Shown here piece after piece: positions 8,129 through 16,928 of a stretch of 64,000 nt of DNA (positions are counted from its first letter, which is position 1; each line of letters opens with the position of its first letter). Made by a program: the position numbers and the translations under genes. The notes beneath the pieces are model-generated. The model saw nothing but the letters and a program-made list of their open reading frames with translations. It was not told the DNA's origin and made no database searches. The stretch is from a virus: the IMG/VR virus record IMGVR_UViG_3300042010_000040, positions 28,348 to 92,347 of that record; one strand, given 5' to 3'.

Positions 8129-10069
8129 TTATTCCTTCTCTGAATATTTATCTAAGGTTTGATGCACAATGTCAGCCAAACTACTTTCAAACTGTGTTTT
8201 AAAATCTTCTGGATTAGCCGCTGTGATCTTCACGTCCATTTTCAAAGTTACATCAGCTTTTGGTGCCAATGGAGATGGTGTGCTTGAAGATCCAGAATCA
8301 GGCATCCCAGCCTTTTCCATAGGGAAAATACCAAGAGTTCCGTTGAAGTTATCACGTCTACGATTGGCAAGAGCTTCATCTTGTCTAGCTCGTTGCTGTG
8401 TCTCATAGTTTGCAGGGTCAAAGTCAGGGCGAAGTTTCTGCATGGTACTGCTTGCTGGAAGACCAAAAGCATCTAAGGTTTTCTGAGCAGGAGTTGTGAT
8501 ATAGTTTAAATACCCAAACCCAGCAGCTTTTGCTGCCTCGCCAGCACCAGAGGTATCACCACCAGCGAGTTTATTGATCGTACCCACTGTGTTGCTTACA
8601 GTGTTGGCCCAATTCTTAAGATTGACAAAAGCATCAGAGTTAAAGAGTTTGAGTAGATCAGCCCAACCATTGTAGATGTTCTTACCTAGTTGTCCAATCT
8701 CAGACATCGCACCTTTATAGGCGTTCAAGAACTGGAGAACTTCGCCACGTTCTTCTGGTGTTGGGAAGAACTTATTACCCAAGAAACTATCACGACCGTC
8801 CAACATACGTTGAAAAGATTGAGCAGACAATAGGGCAAAAGACACGTATTTAGAGACGTTATCAAAACCCCGTGCCAAACCTTCAACCATCGGTGCAGAC
8901 TCTTTAAGACCATCATTTAATGCACGAAAGAGCCTTGCGAAACCAGACTCAATACCTGAGTCTGACGCTACAGTTGCAAGGTTGTTTACTGTATTCTGAT
9001 ACCGTGCTTGTTGAGCTTGAGATGCTGTTTTAGCAGCTTCAAGACCCGGAGCAGCCTGCTCAGACGCAAGTCTTCCCGCATAGGTAAGAATGTTCCCTTT
9101 AACAAGACCTTTCTTCATGGCTTTGTTAAGTTCATCAATGGCAGCTTGACCTGTCTTACCTCCACCCTTACCCTCAGAAGCAAGTTGTGCTTGATATGCA
9201 CGAGCAAACAAAGATACCGCGCCCGGTAAACTTTCTGCTAGCTGGCCAGTCAACTCTTCAGATTGAAGTTTGTTTTTACCAGCGATTTGAGACAGCGCCC
9301 GGTAAACACGGGACTGAGCGGTGCGGTCAAGTTTGTTAACACGACTCAACTCAGAGAATCCCTTGAATACACCCTGAGATTGTTGAATACTCATGCCTGC
9401 GCCTGTCAGGCCAGATGTGAGTTTATTGTAATCAGGCGCCGCGTCGAGGTAATTAAAACCAATGACATCCGCTTGTTTTTTCAGCCACTCAAAGGATTGC
9501 TTTCCTTCATACGGTGTAGCACCAGCCTGTTGAGCAACAGCAGAGGTTTGTAACTGCGCAGCAACCACTTGTTGATTTCGGTTATTTAGGGCACCAAGAC
9601 CATATCCACCTAAGCCTAATGCAAGGGCGGGACCGTATAGGCGAGAAAGTCCACCTGCGATACCTCCCGCAACGCCACCAGCGACAATGTGACGACCACT
9701 GCCGGGGATTCGTGCTGACCCCGCATTACCGGGTGCCACATTTGGACGAATGTTTACTTTGGCTGATTTAGATGCGGCGGCGAACGCATTACTGAGTGTA
9801 CGATTTAGATGAGCTTGGTCAACAACAAATCGAGATACTTGAAATGTAGTCTGTTTGCTTGCCAGATCTAGGGCACTACCCATTGCAAAATTAAGAGCTT
9901 TCTGGTTTACATTAAACTTAACCAGATTGATTGCCATGTTCTGAGAAGCAGTCTTACCAAAAGCTTTGAGCTTCTTCTCCATATTCTTCAGAGCAGAATC
10001 GACTTTCCTGATACTCTTGGCGTTGACCCCAAATCCTAATTCTGCGAAGTAGCTTGTGATTGCTGGCAT
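8129..10069 (-). CDS. Tape measure protein
   Basis: A 646-residue tail tape measure. It begins with the coiled-coil 'KSIRKVDSALKNMEKKLKAF'. A Gly/Ala hydrophobic membrane-like stretch lies at ~130-160. The conserved tape-measure core ('FSELSRVNKLDRTAQSRVYR', 'KLQSEELTGQLAESLPGAV') follows, with a charged C-terminus. It sits directly after the chaperone pair. For a tape of this size a tail on the order of 90-100 nm is expected at ~0.15 nm per residue (rule of thumb). ATG start. Confidence 0.9.
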   Translation of the reverse strand: MPAITSYFAELGFGVNAKSIRKVDSALKNMEKKLKAFGKTASQNMAINLVKFNVNQKALNFAMGSALDLASKQTTFQVSRFVVDQAHLNRTLSNAFAAASKSAKVNIRPNVAPGNAGSARIPGSGRHIVAGGVAGGIAGGLSRLYGPALALGLGGYGLGALNNRNQQVVAAQLQTSAVAQQAGATPYEGKQSFEWLKKQADVIGFNYLDAAPDYNKLTSGLTGAGMSIQQSQGVFKGFSELSRVNKLDRTAQSRVYRALSQIAGKNKLQSEELTGQLAESLPGAVSLFARAYQAQLASEGKGGGKTGQAAIDELNKAMKKGLVKGNILTYAGRLASEQAAPGLEAAKTASQAQQARYQNTVNNLATVASDSGIESGFARLFRALNDGLKESAPMVEGLARGFDNVSKYVSFALLSAQSFQRMLDGRDSFLGNKFFPTPEERGEVLQFLNAYKGAMSEIGQLGKNIYNGWADLLKLFNSDAFVNLKNWANTVSNTVGTINKLAGGDTSGAGEAAKAAGFGYLNYITTPAQKTLDAFGLPASSTMQKLRPDFDPANYETQQRARQDEALANRRRDNFNGTLGIFPMEKAGMPDSGSSSTPSPLAPKADVTLKMDVKITAANPEDFKTQFESSLADIVHQTLDKYSEKE

Positions 10070-10072
10070 AGC

Positions 10073-10369
10073 TTATCCTTTCTGATTTTGAATTCTTTTA
10101 GCTTCTGCCTTGTCATAAGCTATTTGTTGCCTAGCATCGTAAACTCTAATAACTTCTAACATCATGTAGGCTTGCTTGATGGAGTAGACATTCTCTAACT
10201 CCCATAAAGTGCAAGGCTTTGTTTCATGGGTTAGCAGTTCGTAAACAATCCAGCTTTGAGAGAACTCTTCTTCAACTTGTCTCTCATCTTTGTTACGAAC
10301 TGTTGGTGCAGAGGATTTTTTATTTAAGCCTCTGAACCGCTTTCCGTAAAAACATCTTGGAAGTTCCAC
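10073..10369 (-). CDS. Tail assembly chaperone, downstream frameshift ORF
   Basis: A 98-codon frame overlapping the 3' end of the preceding ORF by 46 bp in the -1 frame. The only in-frame start is a GTG at 10369 with no Shine-Dalgarno sequence. The coding text ('EEEFSQSWIVYELLTHETKP') runs up to the tape measure gene. Size, order and overlap fit the G/GT or E/E' arrangement, in which a fraction of ribosomes shift -1 to make a fused chaperone. The likely slip is at the T5 run before ACGG, giving ...D-V-F-Y-G-K-R. Confidence 0.75.
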   Translation of the reverse strand: MELPRCFYGKRFRGLNKKSSAPTVRNKDERQVEEEFSQSWIVYELLTHETKPCTLWELENVYSIKQAYMMLEVIRVYDARQQIAYDKAEAKRIQNQKG

Positions 10370-10650
10370 TGAATCAATGCATCAACTACGTTGTAGAGGT
10401 GGAGAGTACGGCGAGCAAAGTGATATTCAAACTCATCTTTGTCAATAGCCTTACCTTCAGATTCCATACGACTACCCACTACGATTTTACGTACTAGGTC
10501 AATGTCTGGGCGCCAGCCCGGAGTTTCACCATTCTCAATCAGAACATCTTGAATCATGATTGCAAGGGTGGTAGGAAGTGCGTTTGCTACATATTTAACT
10601 TCGTCAATCTCAAAAGATTCAGACGGAAGTTGGGAGAGAGTTTTTGCCAT
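10324..10650 (-). CDS. Tail assembly chaperone, upstream ORF
   Basis: A 108-residue protein between the tube-like genes and the tape measure. It ends 'FTESGSEA' shortly after the probable -1 slip. Homologues at this locus bind the tape measure and recruit tube subunits (family knowledge). ATG start. Confidence 0.75.
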   Translation of the reverse strand: MAKTLSQLPSESFEIDEVKYVANALPTTLAIMIQDVLIENGETPGWRPDIDLVRKIVVGSRMESEGKAIDKDEFEYHFARRTLHLYNVVDALIQWNFQDVFTESGSEA

Positions 10651-10665
10651 TATTTATCTCAGAAT

Positions 10666-11163
10666 TTAAAGTAAGTTATTTACGAAATCGGATACTTCAT
10701 TTAAAGCAGTGTCAAACAAACTTGTTGAAGGTCTAGTGTTGCCACCTACATTGTAAGACTCGGTGGTCTGTGCGAACAGTTCCCAAGACCGATCTTCAAT
10801 TTGTCCAGTAAACGATGCTGAAGGGTATCCAGTAATATATGCTTCGTTAGTAGAGAACACGCTACTCCCCGAAGCATCTTTAATTGTTAGTGCAATCCTT
10901 GCTGTACCAAGTTCCAAGTCTAAATCATGAATCTGTGAAAGTACATCATTGGTAGGTGAACTACCCATAAGAGTTAGAATAATCGTAGCAGATGTGTCTT
11001 TATTCTTAACTCTCGTGTTCTTACCACGAATCCCACGAATTACTGTAAAACCTTTTACATTTCGTGTAATGGTGATACTCTGCCAACCAGCTACTGGGTA
11101 GCCACCGATGTTAAGACTTACGTCGGAAGGATTATAGGTTGAGACTGTAAAACTATTAGACAT
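10666..11163 (-). CDS. Tail tube-like protein, paralogue 3
   Basis: A 165-residue protein of the KPP10-ORF10/DUF3277-like tube family. It has the alternating pattern 'TYNPSDVSLNIGG', a central 'ALTIKDASGSSVFS', and 'SWELFAQTTESYNVGGN' at the end. The same three landmarks occur in the two genes upstream (11163-11666 and 11711-12241), so this is a tandem triplication. ATG start; it overlaps the preceding stop by one base. Confidence 0.75.
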   Translation of the reverse strand: MSNSFTVSTYNPSDVSLNIGGYPVAGWQSITITRNVKGFTVIRGIRGKNTRVKNKDTSATIILTLMGSSPTNDVLSQIHDLDLELGTARIALTIKDASGSSVFSTNEAYITGYPSASFTGQIEDRSWELFAQTTESYNVGGNTRPSTSLFDTALNEVSDFVNNLL

Positions 11164-11666
11164 TACAGAATACCTTCCAAGATTGGTAGAGCAGAAGCGC
11201 CTATGTTGAACAAGTCTTCAAGCAACCCTGATTCCCCGTTGTTACTACCAATGTTAATAACAGCTTGAGATGATCTGAGAATCCACGTCCTAGGTTCAAA
11301 GTCGTTACTCTTAATTAGAGAAGGGATACCTTCAATCCAAGTATTGGTTGAAAAGAACAAGTCACTGCCTGAACCATCCTTCACCATCATTTGGAACTTG
11401 CCACGCTGGGTGATTTCATCAATCTGCCACAGCTTAGTAAGGAATGTGTTACTTGTACTACCACTTAAAACTGTAAGCTCAATCGTATAAGTTTGGTCAT
11501 TGTTATATACTCTACTGACCATACCAGATGTTGAACGCTGTGTTGAAAATGGAACCATATCCTTATTTATTGAGATAAATGTTCCATCAACAAAACCTTC
11601 CAAGGGAAAGAATCCACAAAGTAATACAGAGACTTCTTGAGGGATGTATGTCGCTAACTCAACCAT
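11163..11666 (-). CDS. Tail tube-like protein, paralogue 2
   Basis: A 167-residue paralogue with 'YIPQEVSVLLCGFFPLEGFV', 'MMVKDGSGSDLFFSTNTW' and 'RTWILRSSQAVINIGSN' at the shared landmark positions. It may be a tube initiator or terminator, or a structural tube variant. ATG start. Confidence 0.75.
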   Translation of the reverse strand: MVELATYIPQEVSVLLCGFFPLEGFVDGTFISINKDMVPFSTQRSTSGMVSRVYNNDQTYTIELTVLSGSTSNTFLTKLWQIDEITQRGKFQMMVKDGSGSDLFFSTNTWIEGIPSLIKSNDFEPRTWILRSSQAVINIGSNNGESGLLEDLFNIGASALPILEGIL

Positions 11667-11681
11667 TAGAATCTCCTAATG

Positions 11682-11699
11682 AGGGGCTTTACAGCCCCT
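11682..11699 (-). terminator. Stem-loop between tube genes
   Basis: A 7-bp perfect stem (AGGGGCT/AGCCCCT) with a 4-nt loop just after the first tube gene. No T-tract follows on the minus strand. It is therefore a weak terminator or an mRNA-stabilising hairpin, which could raise expression of the upstream tube gene. Confidence 0.5.
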
Positions 11700-11710
11700 A
11701 TTAATATTAC

Positions 11711-12241
11711 TTACAATTTCCAACGATCTTCAATCGAGCCACCAAGAGCCTCAACAACAGCAACTGCCGCTTGATCCATTTTGGTGTTACCACCAACCAG
11801 AGTTTGTAGGTTAACAGCGTGAATCATCCATTCACGGTTTTCACCAGTCTCAGCATCGGAATAAGAACTGTCTGCCTGAGTGCCAATGAATGCTTGTTGT
11901 GCAAAGTACAAACTCTGACCAGAGTTGTCCTTAATTGTGATTGAGAAAACGAAGGTATCGGTTGCGTCTTCTTCATCAGCAATTTGCATTTGTTGAAAAA
12001 CACGGTTACTGATAGAAGCTTGGTGTAAAGTTACCGAGATATCGGACGCTTTATTACGACGCTTTACACGGAATGCAGAAAGATCAGAACCAACTACCAG
12101 ACTAGAAGCTGGGGTTTGCCGGGTGATATTAATAAACGTACCCGGAGCAGTACCAGAAACAATATGTGTTTGACCTGCCACGTTAATCAAAATTGTTACT
12201 TCTTCGGGACTATAAGTGCCAAGGATAATATCTGAAGCCAT
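11711..12241 (-). CDS. Major tail tube protein (paralogue 1)
   Basis: A 176-residue protein directly after the sheath gene, the canonical major-tube position. It shares the 'TYSPEEVTILINVAG', 'SITIKDNSGQSLYFAQQ' and 'REWMIHAVNLQTLVGGN' landmarks with the two downstream paralogues. A stem-loop after its stop may give it higher mRNA levels. It is taken as the principal tube subunit on position. ATG start. Confidence 0.8.
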   Translation of the reverse strand: MASDIILGTYSPEEVTILINVAGQTHIVSGTAPGTFINITRQTPASSLVVGSDLSAFRVKRRNKASDISVTLHQASISNRVFQQMQIADEEDATDTFVFSITIKDNSGQSLYFAQQAFIGTQADSSYSDAETGENREWMIHAVNLQTLVGGNTKMDQAAVAVVEALGGSIEDRWKL

Positions 12242-12252
12242 TTAAACTCTCC

Positions 12253-13536
12253 TTATGCGGTTACAGTGCCAACGATAGTAACAACGCGAACGCTGCCCTG
12301 AAGTCGTGCAGTGAAGAGGAAGTCACCAGCAACACGCTGGATTCGTTGGTTAGCTGCGATGGTCAATGGATCAGGACTTGTGACGGTCCAGCCAGAGTCA
12401 TACAAGCCGTTAGCTTGACCTTGTGCAAGTACAGAGCGCATTTCACTTTCAATGATCAAGAAACCATTACGGGTATATGGAACTTTCAACAAGTTAACAA
12501 GGCGGCTGTAGATAGCCTCTTGCATGCGTGCATAAGTCCAATCGATGCCAATGATGATATCAATCGCGTCACTAACACCAGTAGACATGTTACCGTCTTG
12601 GAAGATGTTAACACCCGCCACAGTAGTGTACATATTAGCATTCTTGGAACGCAAGTTAGTACGCTGAGTATCAGTCAATACAGAAACTGTAACCAAAGTT
12701 GCGCGTTTAAAGTCCCAGTCATTACTGCCCGGAGTACGAGGAAGCTGACTACCAGCCCAAGCTGCTTCTGGATATTCAGTGTCTGCTGTTGGCAGATAGA
12801 TGATTGCAGTACGGCTATAACTACCAGCTTTCAACAAAGATGCTGGATCGGTTGTACCAGTTGTAATGGTAACTGGGTCAGCGGTGCTGGTCAGGTAAAT
12901 TTTATGACGTGGTTGGATAGAGGCAGCAAGAGCCATAATATCAGCAGAAACATGAGTCTCTGCAATCAAAGCATACCAAGCATTAGTCACATCAGTAGCA
13001 GCGTCTAGTGCTTCAACCCAAGTTTCAGTTGGTACAGCATTAACGCCCACCAAATTCGCAGAAGACACAACACTCCAAGCAGTCCCAGCAACAGTAGGTG
13101 CCAAAGTGAGGGTAGTGGTGCCTGTGACAGTGATACCGGTTGGAGTACCAATAGCAGCTTTCAGACCAGTTACAATAGTGGTTGCTGTAGCACCAACACC
13201 AGAAGTGAACGAGTAAAGAACGCCATTGAGAGTTACACTGTAAACAGTGCTATCTGCAACTGTTGGGGTGAAGGTTACACTGTCTACTTGACGGCGACCA
13301 ACGATAATCGAAGGAGGACGTACACCATCTTGACCAAACAGGCGCTGGGCAATCTTATAAACATTGTCTGTGCTGTTGAAGTCGTCAGCTACGGCATCAA
13401 AGTCAGTGTAGGTACGAACACGTTCAGAGAAATTAGTAAATGTTGCGAGCACCAGAGGGATTTGAAAGCTAGCAGTTGCTACTGCTGTGGTTTCTCGATT
13501 TATGGTGATAGAAATAATTGAATCAAGCTCTGCCAT
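12253..13536 (-). CDS. Tail sheath protein (DUF3383-like)
   Basis: A 427-residue contractile sheath subunit. The N-terminus ('ISITINRETTAVATASFQIP') and the C-terminal 'VVTIVGTVTA' are characteristic of DUF3383-type sheaths. A Ser/Thr/Val-rich domain at ~100-165 is the variable outer domain. This identifies a contractile tail. ATG start. A 220-codon antisense frame is a shadow. Confidence 0.85.
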   Translation of the reverse strand: MAELDSIISITINRETTAVATASFQIPLVLATFTNFSERVRTYTDFDAVADDFNSTDNVYKIAQRLFGQDGVRPPSIIVGRRQVDSVTFTPTVADSTVYSVTLNGVLYSFTSGVGATATTIVTGLKAAIGTPTGITVTGTTTLTLAPTVAGTAWSVVSSANLVGVNAVPTETWVEALDAATDVTNAWYALIAETHVSADIMALAASIQPRHKIYLTSTADPVTITTGTTDPASLLKAGSYSRTAIIYLPTADTEYPEAAWAGSQLPRTPGSNDWDFKRATLVTVSVLTDTQRTNLRSKNANMYTTVAGVNIFQDGNMSTGVSDAIDIIIGIDWTYARMQEAIYSRLVNLLKVPYTRNGFLIIESEMRSVLAQGQANGLYDSGWTVTSPDPLTIAANQRIQRVAGDFLFTARLQGSVRVVTIVGTVTA

Positions 13537-13542
13537 CGGATT

Positions 13543-14466
13543 TTATCCTTGTGTGGAGTAAATGTAGCCATATGTAGGAATCTTTTTGGAGATTCTGTTT
13601 TTAATAGTATTAAGTGGGATTCCCAGAGCTAGAGAAGCCTCCTCTAAACTTGAGAACTCCTTTCCTTCTGCCATGTAATTCCTACTTGGTTTTTCTTTCT
13701 TTATTTTATTGTTTTCTTCAAATACTCCACGAAGTATTTGTTGTCTAATACTTTCAGGTCTTTTATTGTAGACCTGCCCAGCTATAAACAAATCTGGAAA
13801 CCAAAACCCTTTGTAGTAGTTTGGAACCTTTAATGCTGTTGAATTTGACTTTCTTTGTGGAACTTTAATGTCCCCTAGATAACCTTCAACCCTGCGCTTT
13901 TCATAAACATTCTGAGAGATATCTAGAGCAGCCAAAGCGTATTTTTTACTAGGGAACCAAAAACCTAACGCATACACAAACTTTTGTGGGCCGGACTTCT
14001 TTTCTGGGATTTTAATTTCACCAAGGAGATTTCTTTTCTTCCTTGAATTAAATAAACCTTGCCCCCACTGAAGCTTACTAAGGGCCGTCCTCAGATTAGG
14101 GAACCACCATCCAGAAACATATATTTCTTTATCATCAGACCTAGATTTAACTGGGCCTCTGAGCCCACCTTTACCACCCATCCCACCAACGGAGAGATTG
14201 TATCCGTGACCAGTTACTAAAGAGTCATAGGAAGAAATGGCCTTTTGCTCAAGAGCATAGATATAATCTCTTGTGCCAATACACAAAACTTCAAAGGTAA
14301 AATTTTCTTTACCGTATTTCTTAACAGCTTTATTGACTGGGCGTCCCTTTTTCACTTTCGTAAAATGTTGAGCCTTTCTGTTGGTTGGATTAGTCGTAAC
14401 ACCAATATATAGCTTCCCATTTACAAGATTTGTTATTTTATATAAATAATGAACGTCGTCTTGCAA
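13543..14466 (-). CDS. GIY-YIG homing endonuclease
   Basis: A 307-residue mobile endonuclease inserted between the tail-terminator and sheath genes. The catalytic motif is clear: 'YLYKITNLVNGKLYIGVT' near residue 7. 'KKYGKENFTFEVLC' and an E in 'ALEQ' follow at the expected distances. The C-terminal ~200 residues contain degenerate repeats ('GWWFPNLRTALSKL', 'GFWFPSKKYALAAL', 'GFWFPDLFIAGQVY') and a NUMOD-like helix-turn-helix end, the likely DNA-binding part. The start is TTG, supported by AGGAGG six bases upstream. Confidence 0.9.
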   Translation of the reverse strand: MQDDVHYLYKITNLVNGKLYIGVTTNPTNRKAQHFTKVKKGRPVNKAVKKYGKENFTFEVLCIGTRDYIYALEQKAISSYDSLVTGHGYNLSVGGMGGKGGLRGPVKSRSDDKEIYVSGWWFPNLRTALSKLQWGQGLFNSRKKRNLLGEIKIPEKKSGPQKFVYALGFWFPSKKYALAALDISQNVYEKRRVEGYLGDIKVPQRKSNSTALKVPNYYKGFWFPDLFIAGQVYNKRPESIRQQILRGVFEENNKIKKEKPSRNYMAEGKEFSSLEEASLALGIPLNTIKNRISKKIPTYGYIYSTQG

Positions 14467-14476
14467 GATAAGCCTC

Positions 14477-15010
14477 CTAAGGGGTTATGATAAAATCTGG
14501 TGGGACTGTAAACACTTCGCCTGTTAATTCATCAACGATGATTACAGCCTCAACTACATCCACAATCTGCTGTGTATTAACAGCGTATGTAAATACGACA
14601 TCCATATTGTGATATTCAACCCACTTCGTATCTCGTTTCTGTGGTGCTCGACGGATGTTTGTTTTTGTTCTTAGATTAAGACTATTTCTTTGTAGCTCTT
14701 CACGCACAAGTACATTGTTCAATTGTTGTGTGAAGACTTGAGACATTTCCCCAGACTTACTCCCAACAAAACTAAACTGTGCGTAGATATTGTAATTAGC
14801 TTGGATGGTGAGTTCATCTAATTCATTAACTAAAGTAGATGTATATCCTTTACCAACCTGTTCAACTTGCAGAATATTAATTACAACATAACTCTCGGCA
14901 GGTTCTGCACCATTAGAGTGAGAGAAGATAACCTGAGGGTTTGTGAATTCTGATAAGGCTACTAAAGCCCCTTTACGGATACTTGTTCGAACGTCGGAAT
15001 AGACACTCAA
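14477..15010 (-). CDS. Tail terminator-like neck protein (LIC_12616-like)
   Basis: A 177-residue protein at the tail-terminator position between the neck completion and sheath genes. 'YVVINILQVEQVG' and 'LTIQANYNIYAQF' resemble LIC_12616-type neck/terminator proteins. The start is TTG with GAGGAG nine bases upstream. Function from position and pattern. Confidence 0.65.
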   Translation of the reverse strand: MSVYSDVRTSIRKGALVALSEFTNPQVIFSHSNGAEPAESYVVINILQVEQVGKGYTSTLVNELDELTIQANYNIYAQFSFVGSKSGEMSQVFTQQLNNVLVREELQRNSLNLRTKTNIRRAPQKRDTKWVEYHNMDVVFTYAVNTQQIVDVVEAVIIVDELTGEVFTVPPDFIITP

Positions 15011-15058
15011 TTTTTGCTACTCCTCAGCGTATTGTCTGCACGATATGAGGAAAGGCGA

Positions 15059-15532
15059 TTAAGCGCCCTTTTTAGCTACCTCAAAATCTGTGGTGTCATA
15101 CATTGTCCCACTATCAATCAGAGGATTATTAAAACCCTTGTCTGCAATTGTTTGGGGACTGTTTGGTGGAGTATCCCACTTAGCTATTACATCCTTCATC
15201 TCTTTGACAAAGGTGGGGCCAAGCTTTGTGTACTCTTGTTTAAATGAACTTTTACCTTCTGCAATCCTTTGCATACTTTCTTTGAACAAGCTGTCATAAA
15301 CACCTTTTTTAATTGGTGTCATGAAACCAACCCGTATGAAAGGACGTATTGGGTTGGTTGAGGTTCCTTCCTCGTTAAACTGTGCCACCTGAGCTACGGG
15401 CAGGTTGTCATTCTCGGGTCCATAATTAGAACCTTCAAACCAACCAATCCTAAGTTTATCTTGTGTGTTTTTGGAGATATCCTTCTTCATCTTCTCCCAA
15501 CCAGACTTATCAACCTTCAACTTAAAAGACAT
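15059..15532 (-). CDS. Head-tail completion protein (HK97 gp10-like)
   Basis: A 157-residue basic protein. 'VAQVAQFNEEGTST' followed by 'IRPFIRVGF' is the typical signature of tail-completion/virion-morphogenesis proteins of the gp10/gpS type. It lies in the neck cluster. ATG start. Confidence 0.75.
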   Translation of the reverse strand: MSFKLKVDKSGWEKMKKDISKNTQDKLRIGWFEGSNYGPENDNLPVAQVAQFNEEGTSTNPIRPFIRVGFMTPIKKGVYDSLFKESMQRIAEGKSSFKQEYTKLGPTFVKEMKDVIAKWDTPPNSPQTIADKGFNNPLIDSGTMYDTTDFEVAKKGA

Positions 15533-15545
15533 TTTGTTATCCTTT

Positions 15546-15920
15546 TTAGTTTGGGGTTAATTCAATTCTGGCTGCTTGAATTTTAACGTGCTCCAAAATG
15601 CCCATTCCGTTTGTCCAATCATCAACCTTCATAATCTTATAACGATCATTCTTCCAAATGAATTCATCAGCATCCCAGCCTGAAGTTCCCTCTTTAAGAG
15701 TACGGGCATAATCAGCGGAGTAAAATTTAACCCACACTCTTGTCCTGTCAGCTTCGGGAAGCATCATGATTTCATAAGGTTTCAGAGGCTGGATATTTAC
15801 TTGAAGAAGAACTTCAGTAACAGTGCCCTCAACCCAATCACCATCAACAAATGAACCAGCAGTCTGTCTATAGATTGTGAGGGGAATCTTATGCGTCAAA
15901 AGGAATTGTGGTCTTAGCAT
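15546..15920 (-). CDS. Head closure-like protein
   Basis: A 124-residue beta-rich protein between the connector and completion genes. 'DADEFIWKNDRYKIMKVDDW' is typical of head-closure/stopper proteins at this position (SPP1 gp16 class). ATG start. Confidence 0.65.
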   Translation of the reverse strand: MLRPQFLLTHKIPLTIYRQTAGSFVDGDWVEGTVTEVLLQVNIQPLKPYEIMMLPEADRTRVWVKFYSADYARTLKEGTSGWDADEFIWKNDRYKIMKVDDWTNGMGILEHVKIQAARIELTPN

Positions 15921-15928
15921 ATCAACTC

Positions 15929-16366
15929 CTAATAAACAAAAGTTTCACCACAAGAAGTGCAGCCGCACCCTGTGGTGCATCCTGTCTCACAACATTCCGC
16001 TTCTCTACAGATATCCCCATCACAAACTTCGATGTTCATGAGCTTGCTTGGACAACTGTTAGCAGACCAAGGCATCAATCCCATAGGGATGAGTACAGTA
16101 GGGTTGTTAATGAAGTTACCAAGAGCTGCTAGATAGTTCTTAGCGTAGTCGTTCCACACAAGAATATCGCCGGTTTGCTCTCTCGTGTTATATCCGGAGA
16201 TAGTGAACGAAGCACTAATAGCAGCCATCCTCGCCGCCTGATACACATTTTGATTATTTAAATCTAAGAATTGTTGTATCTCTTCCTCACTGAATATTGG
16301 GTAAAATGGATTACCCAAAGTATTACCAATCAGCAGGTTAACCTGCTCGACAGGAGTTAATGCCAT
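15929..16366 (-). CDS. Head-tail connector with Cys-rich tail
   Basis: A 145-residue protein. The helical N-terminal ~100 residues ('FSEE-EIQQFLDL', 'YQAARMAAISASF') resemble head-tail connector adaptors. The final ~45 residues hold nine cysteines (C, C, C, CC, C, C-G-C, C), which is unusual for a connector. They could bind metal or cross-link the neck. ATG start. Confidence 0.7.
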   Translation of the reverse strand: MALTPVEQVNLLIGNTLGNPFYPIFSEEEIQQFLDLNNQNVYQAARMAAISASFTISGYNTREQTGDILVWNDYAKNYLAALGNFINNPTVLIPMGLMPWSANSCPSKLMNIEVCDGDICREAECCETGCTTGCGCTSCGETFVY

Positions 16367-16368
16367 AA

Positions 16369-16842
16369 CTATTCCTTTATGTAACCATAGTATTGTAGTT
16401 CGGCTTCCTGTCTTACTTTGATTGCCTCTTCTAAAGAATCGTAACGACCAAGATTAATTCGTTTCTTTTCTTTAGAAATGTAAACTTCCCACTTACCTCT
16501 TTCTGAACACCAACTAACTCCAGTTTTACCTGATGTATTGTGTGCTTTAAGAGTTTGGTTAAAGTTTTGTTCAGAGTAAGTTGTCCACCTGCAATTTTCT
16601 AAGAAGTAGTCACCATTGACATCAATTCTGTCTAGTGTAGTACCTTCTGGACGCTCACCCATATCTTCAAAGAAGTTAAGAACCCCATTAGATGGGTCAA
16701 GCCATCGATCACAAATCTGGATACCTCTACCACCACTATGCTCAAAAGATTTATGATTTTCATCAGTAACCCTCTGAATCATTGCTCGATAGGAAGCATA
16801 TGTCTTTGTTTTATATTTTCCGTGTTTCACATTATGATGCAT
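16369..16842 (-). CDS. HNH endonuclease with AP2-like DNA-binding domain
   Basis: A 157-residue mobile endonuclease between the head-fibre-like and connector genes. Residues ~20-95 carry the HNH pattern ('YRAMIQRVTDENH', 'TLDRIDVNGDYFLENCRW'). Residues ~105-150 are an AP2-like domain ('GKTGVSWCSERGKWEVYI'). It has its own promoter (16875-16903). The ATG is preceded by AGGAGGT. Confidence 0.85.
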   Translation of the reverse strand: MHHNVKHGKYKTKTYASYRAMIQRVTDENHKSFEHSGGRGIQICDRWLDPSNGVLNFFEDMGERPEGTTLDRIDVNGDYFLENCRWTTYSEQNFNQTLKAHNTSGKTGVSWCSERGKWEVYISKEKKRINLGRYDSLEEAIKVRQEAELQYYGYIKE

Positions 16843-16874
16843 TTTAGACCTCCTTTAAACTAATTTGATCTAAA

Positions 16875-16903
16875 ATCTTATCACATAATTCTTGTAAATA
16901 CAA
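16875..16903 (-). promoter_or_regulatory. Sigma70-like promoter for the HNH gene
   Basis: On the minus strand TTGTAT (16898-16903), a 17-bp spacer and TAAGAT (16875-16880) lie just after the terminator of the upstream gene. This would give the mobile gene its own transcription. Confidence 0.55.
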
Positions 16904-16923
16904 GGGCAGAACTAACCGCCCTT
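16902..16923 (-). terminator. Rho-independent terminator-like hairpin
   Basis: AAGGGC/GCCCTT stem (6 bp) with a 10-nt loop, followed on the minus strand by GTATTT. It is just after the small structural gene at 16929. Confidence 0.6.
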
Positions 16924-16928
16924 TATAC

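Noticed and set aside
12346-13008. 220-codon plus-strand frame
   Set aside because: Antisense shadow of the tail sheath gene.
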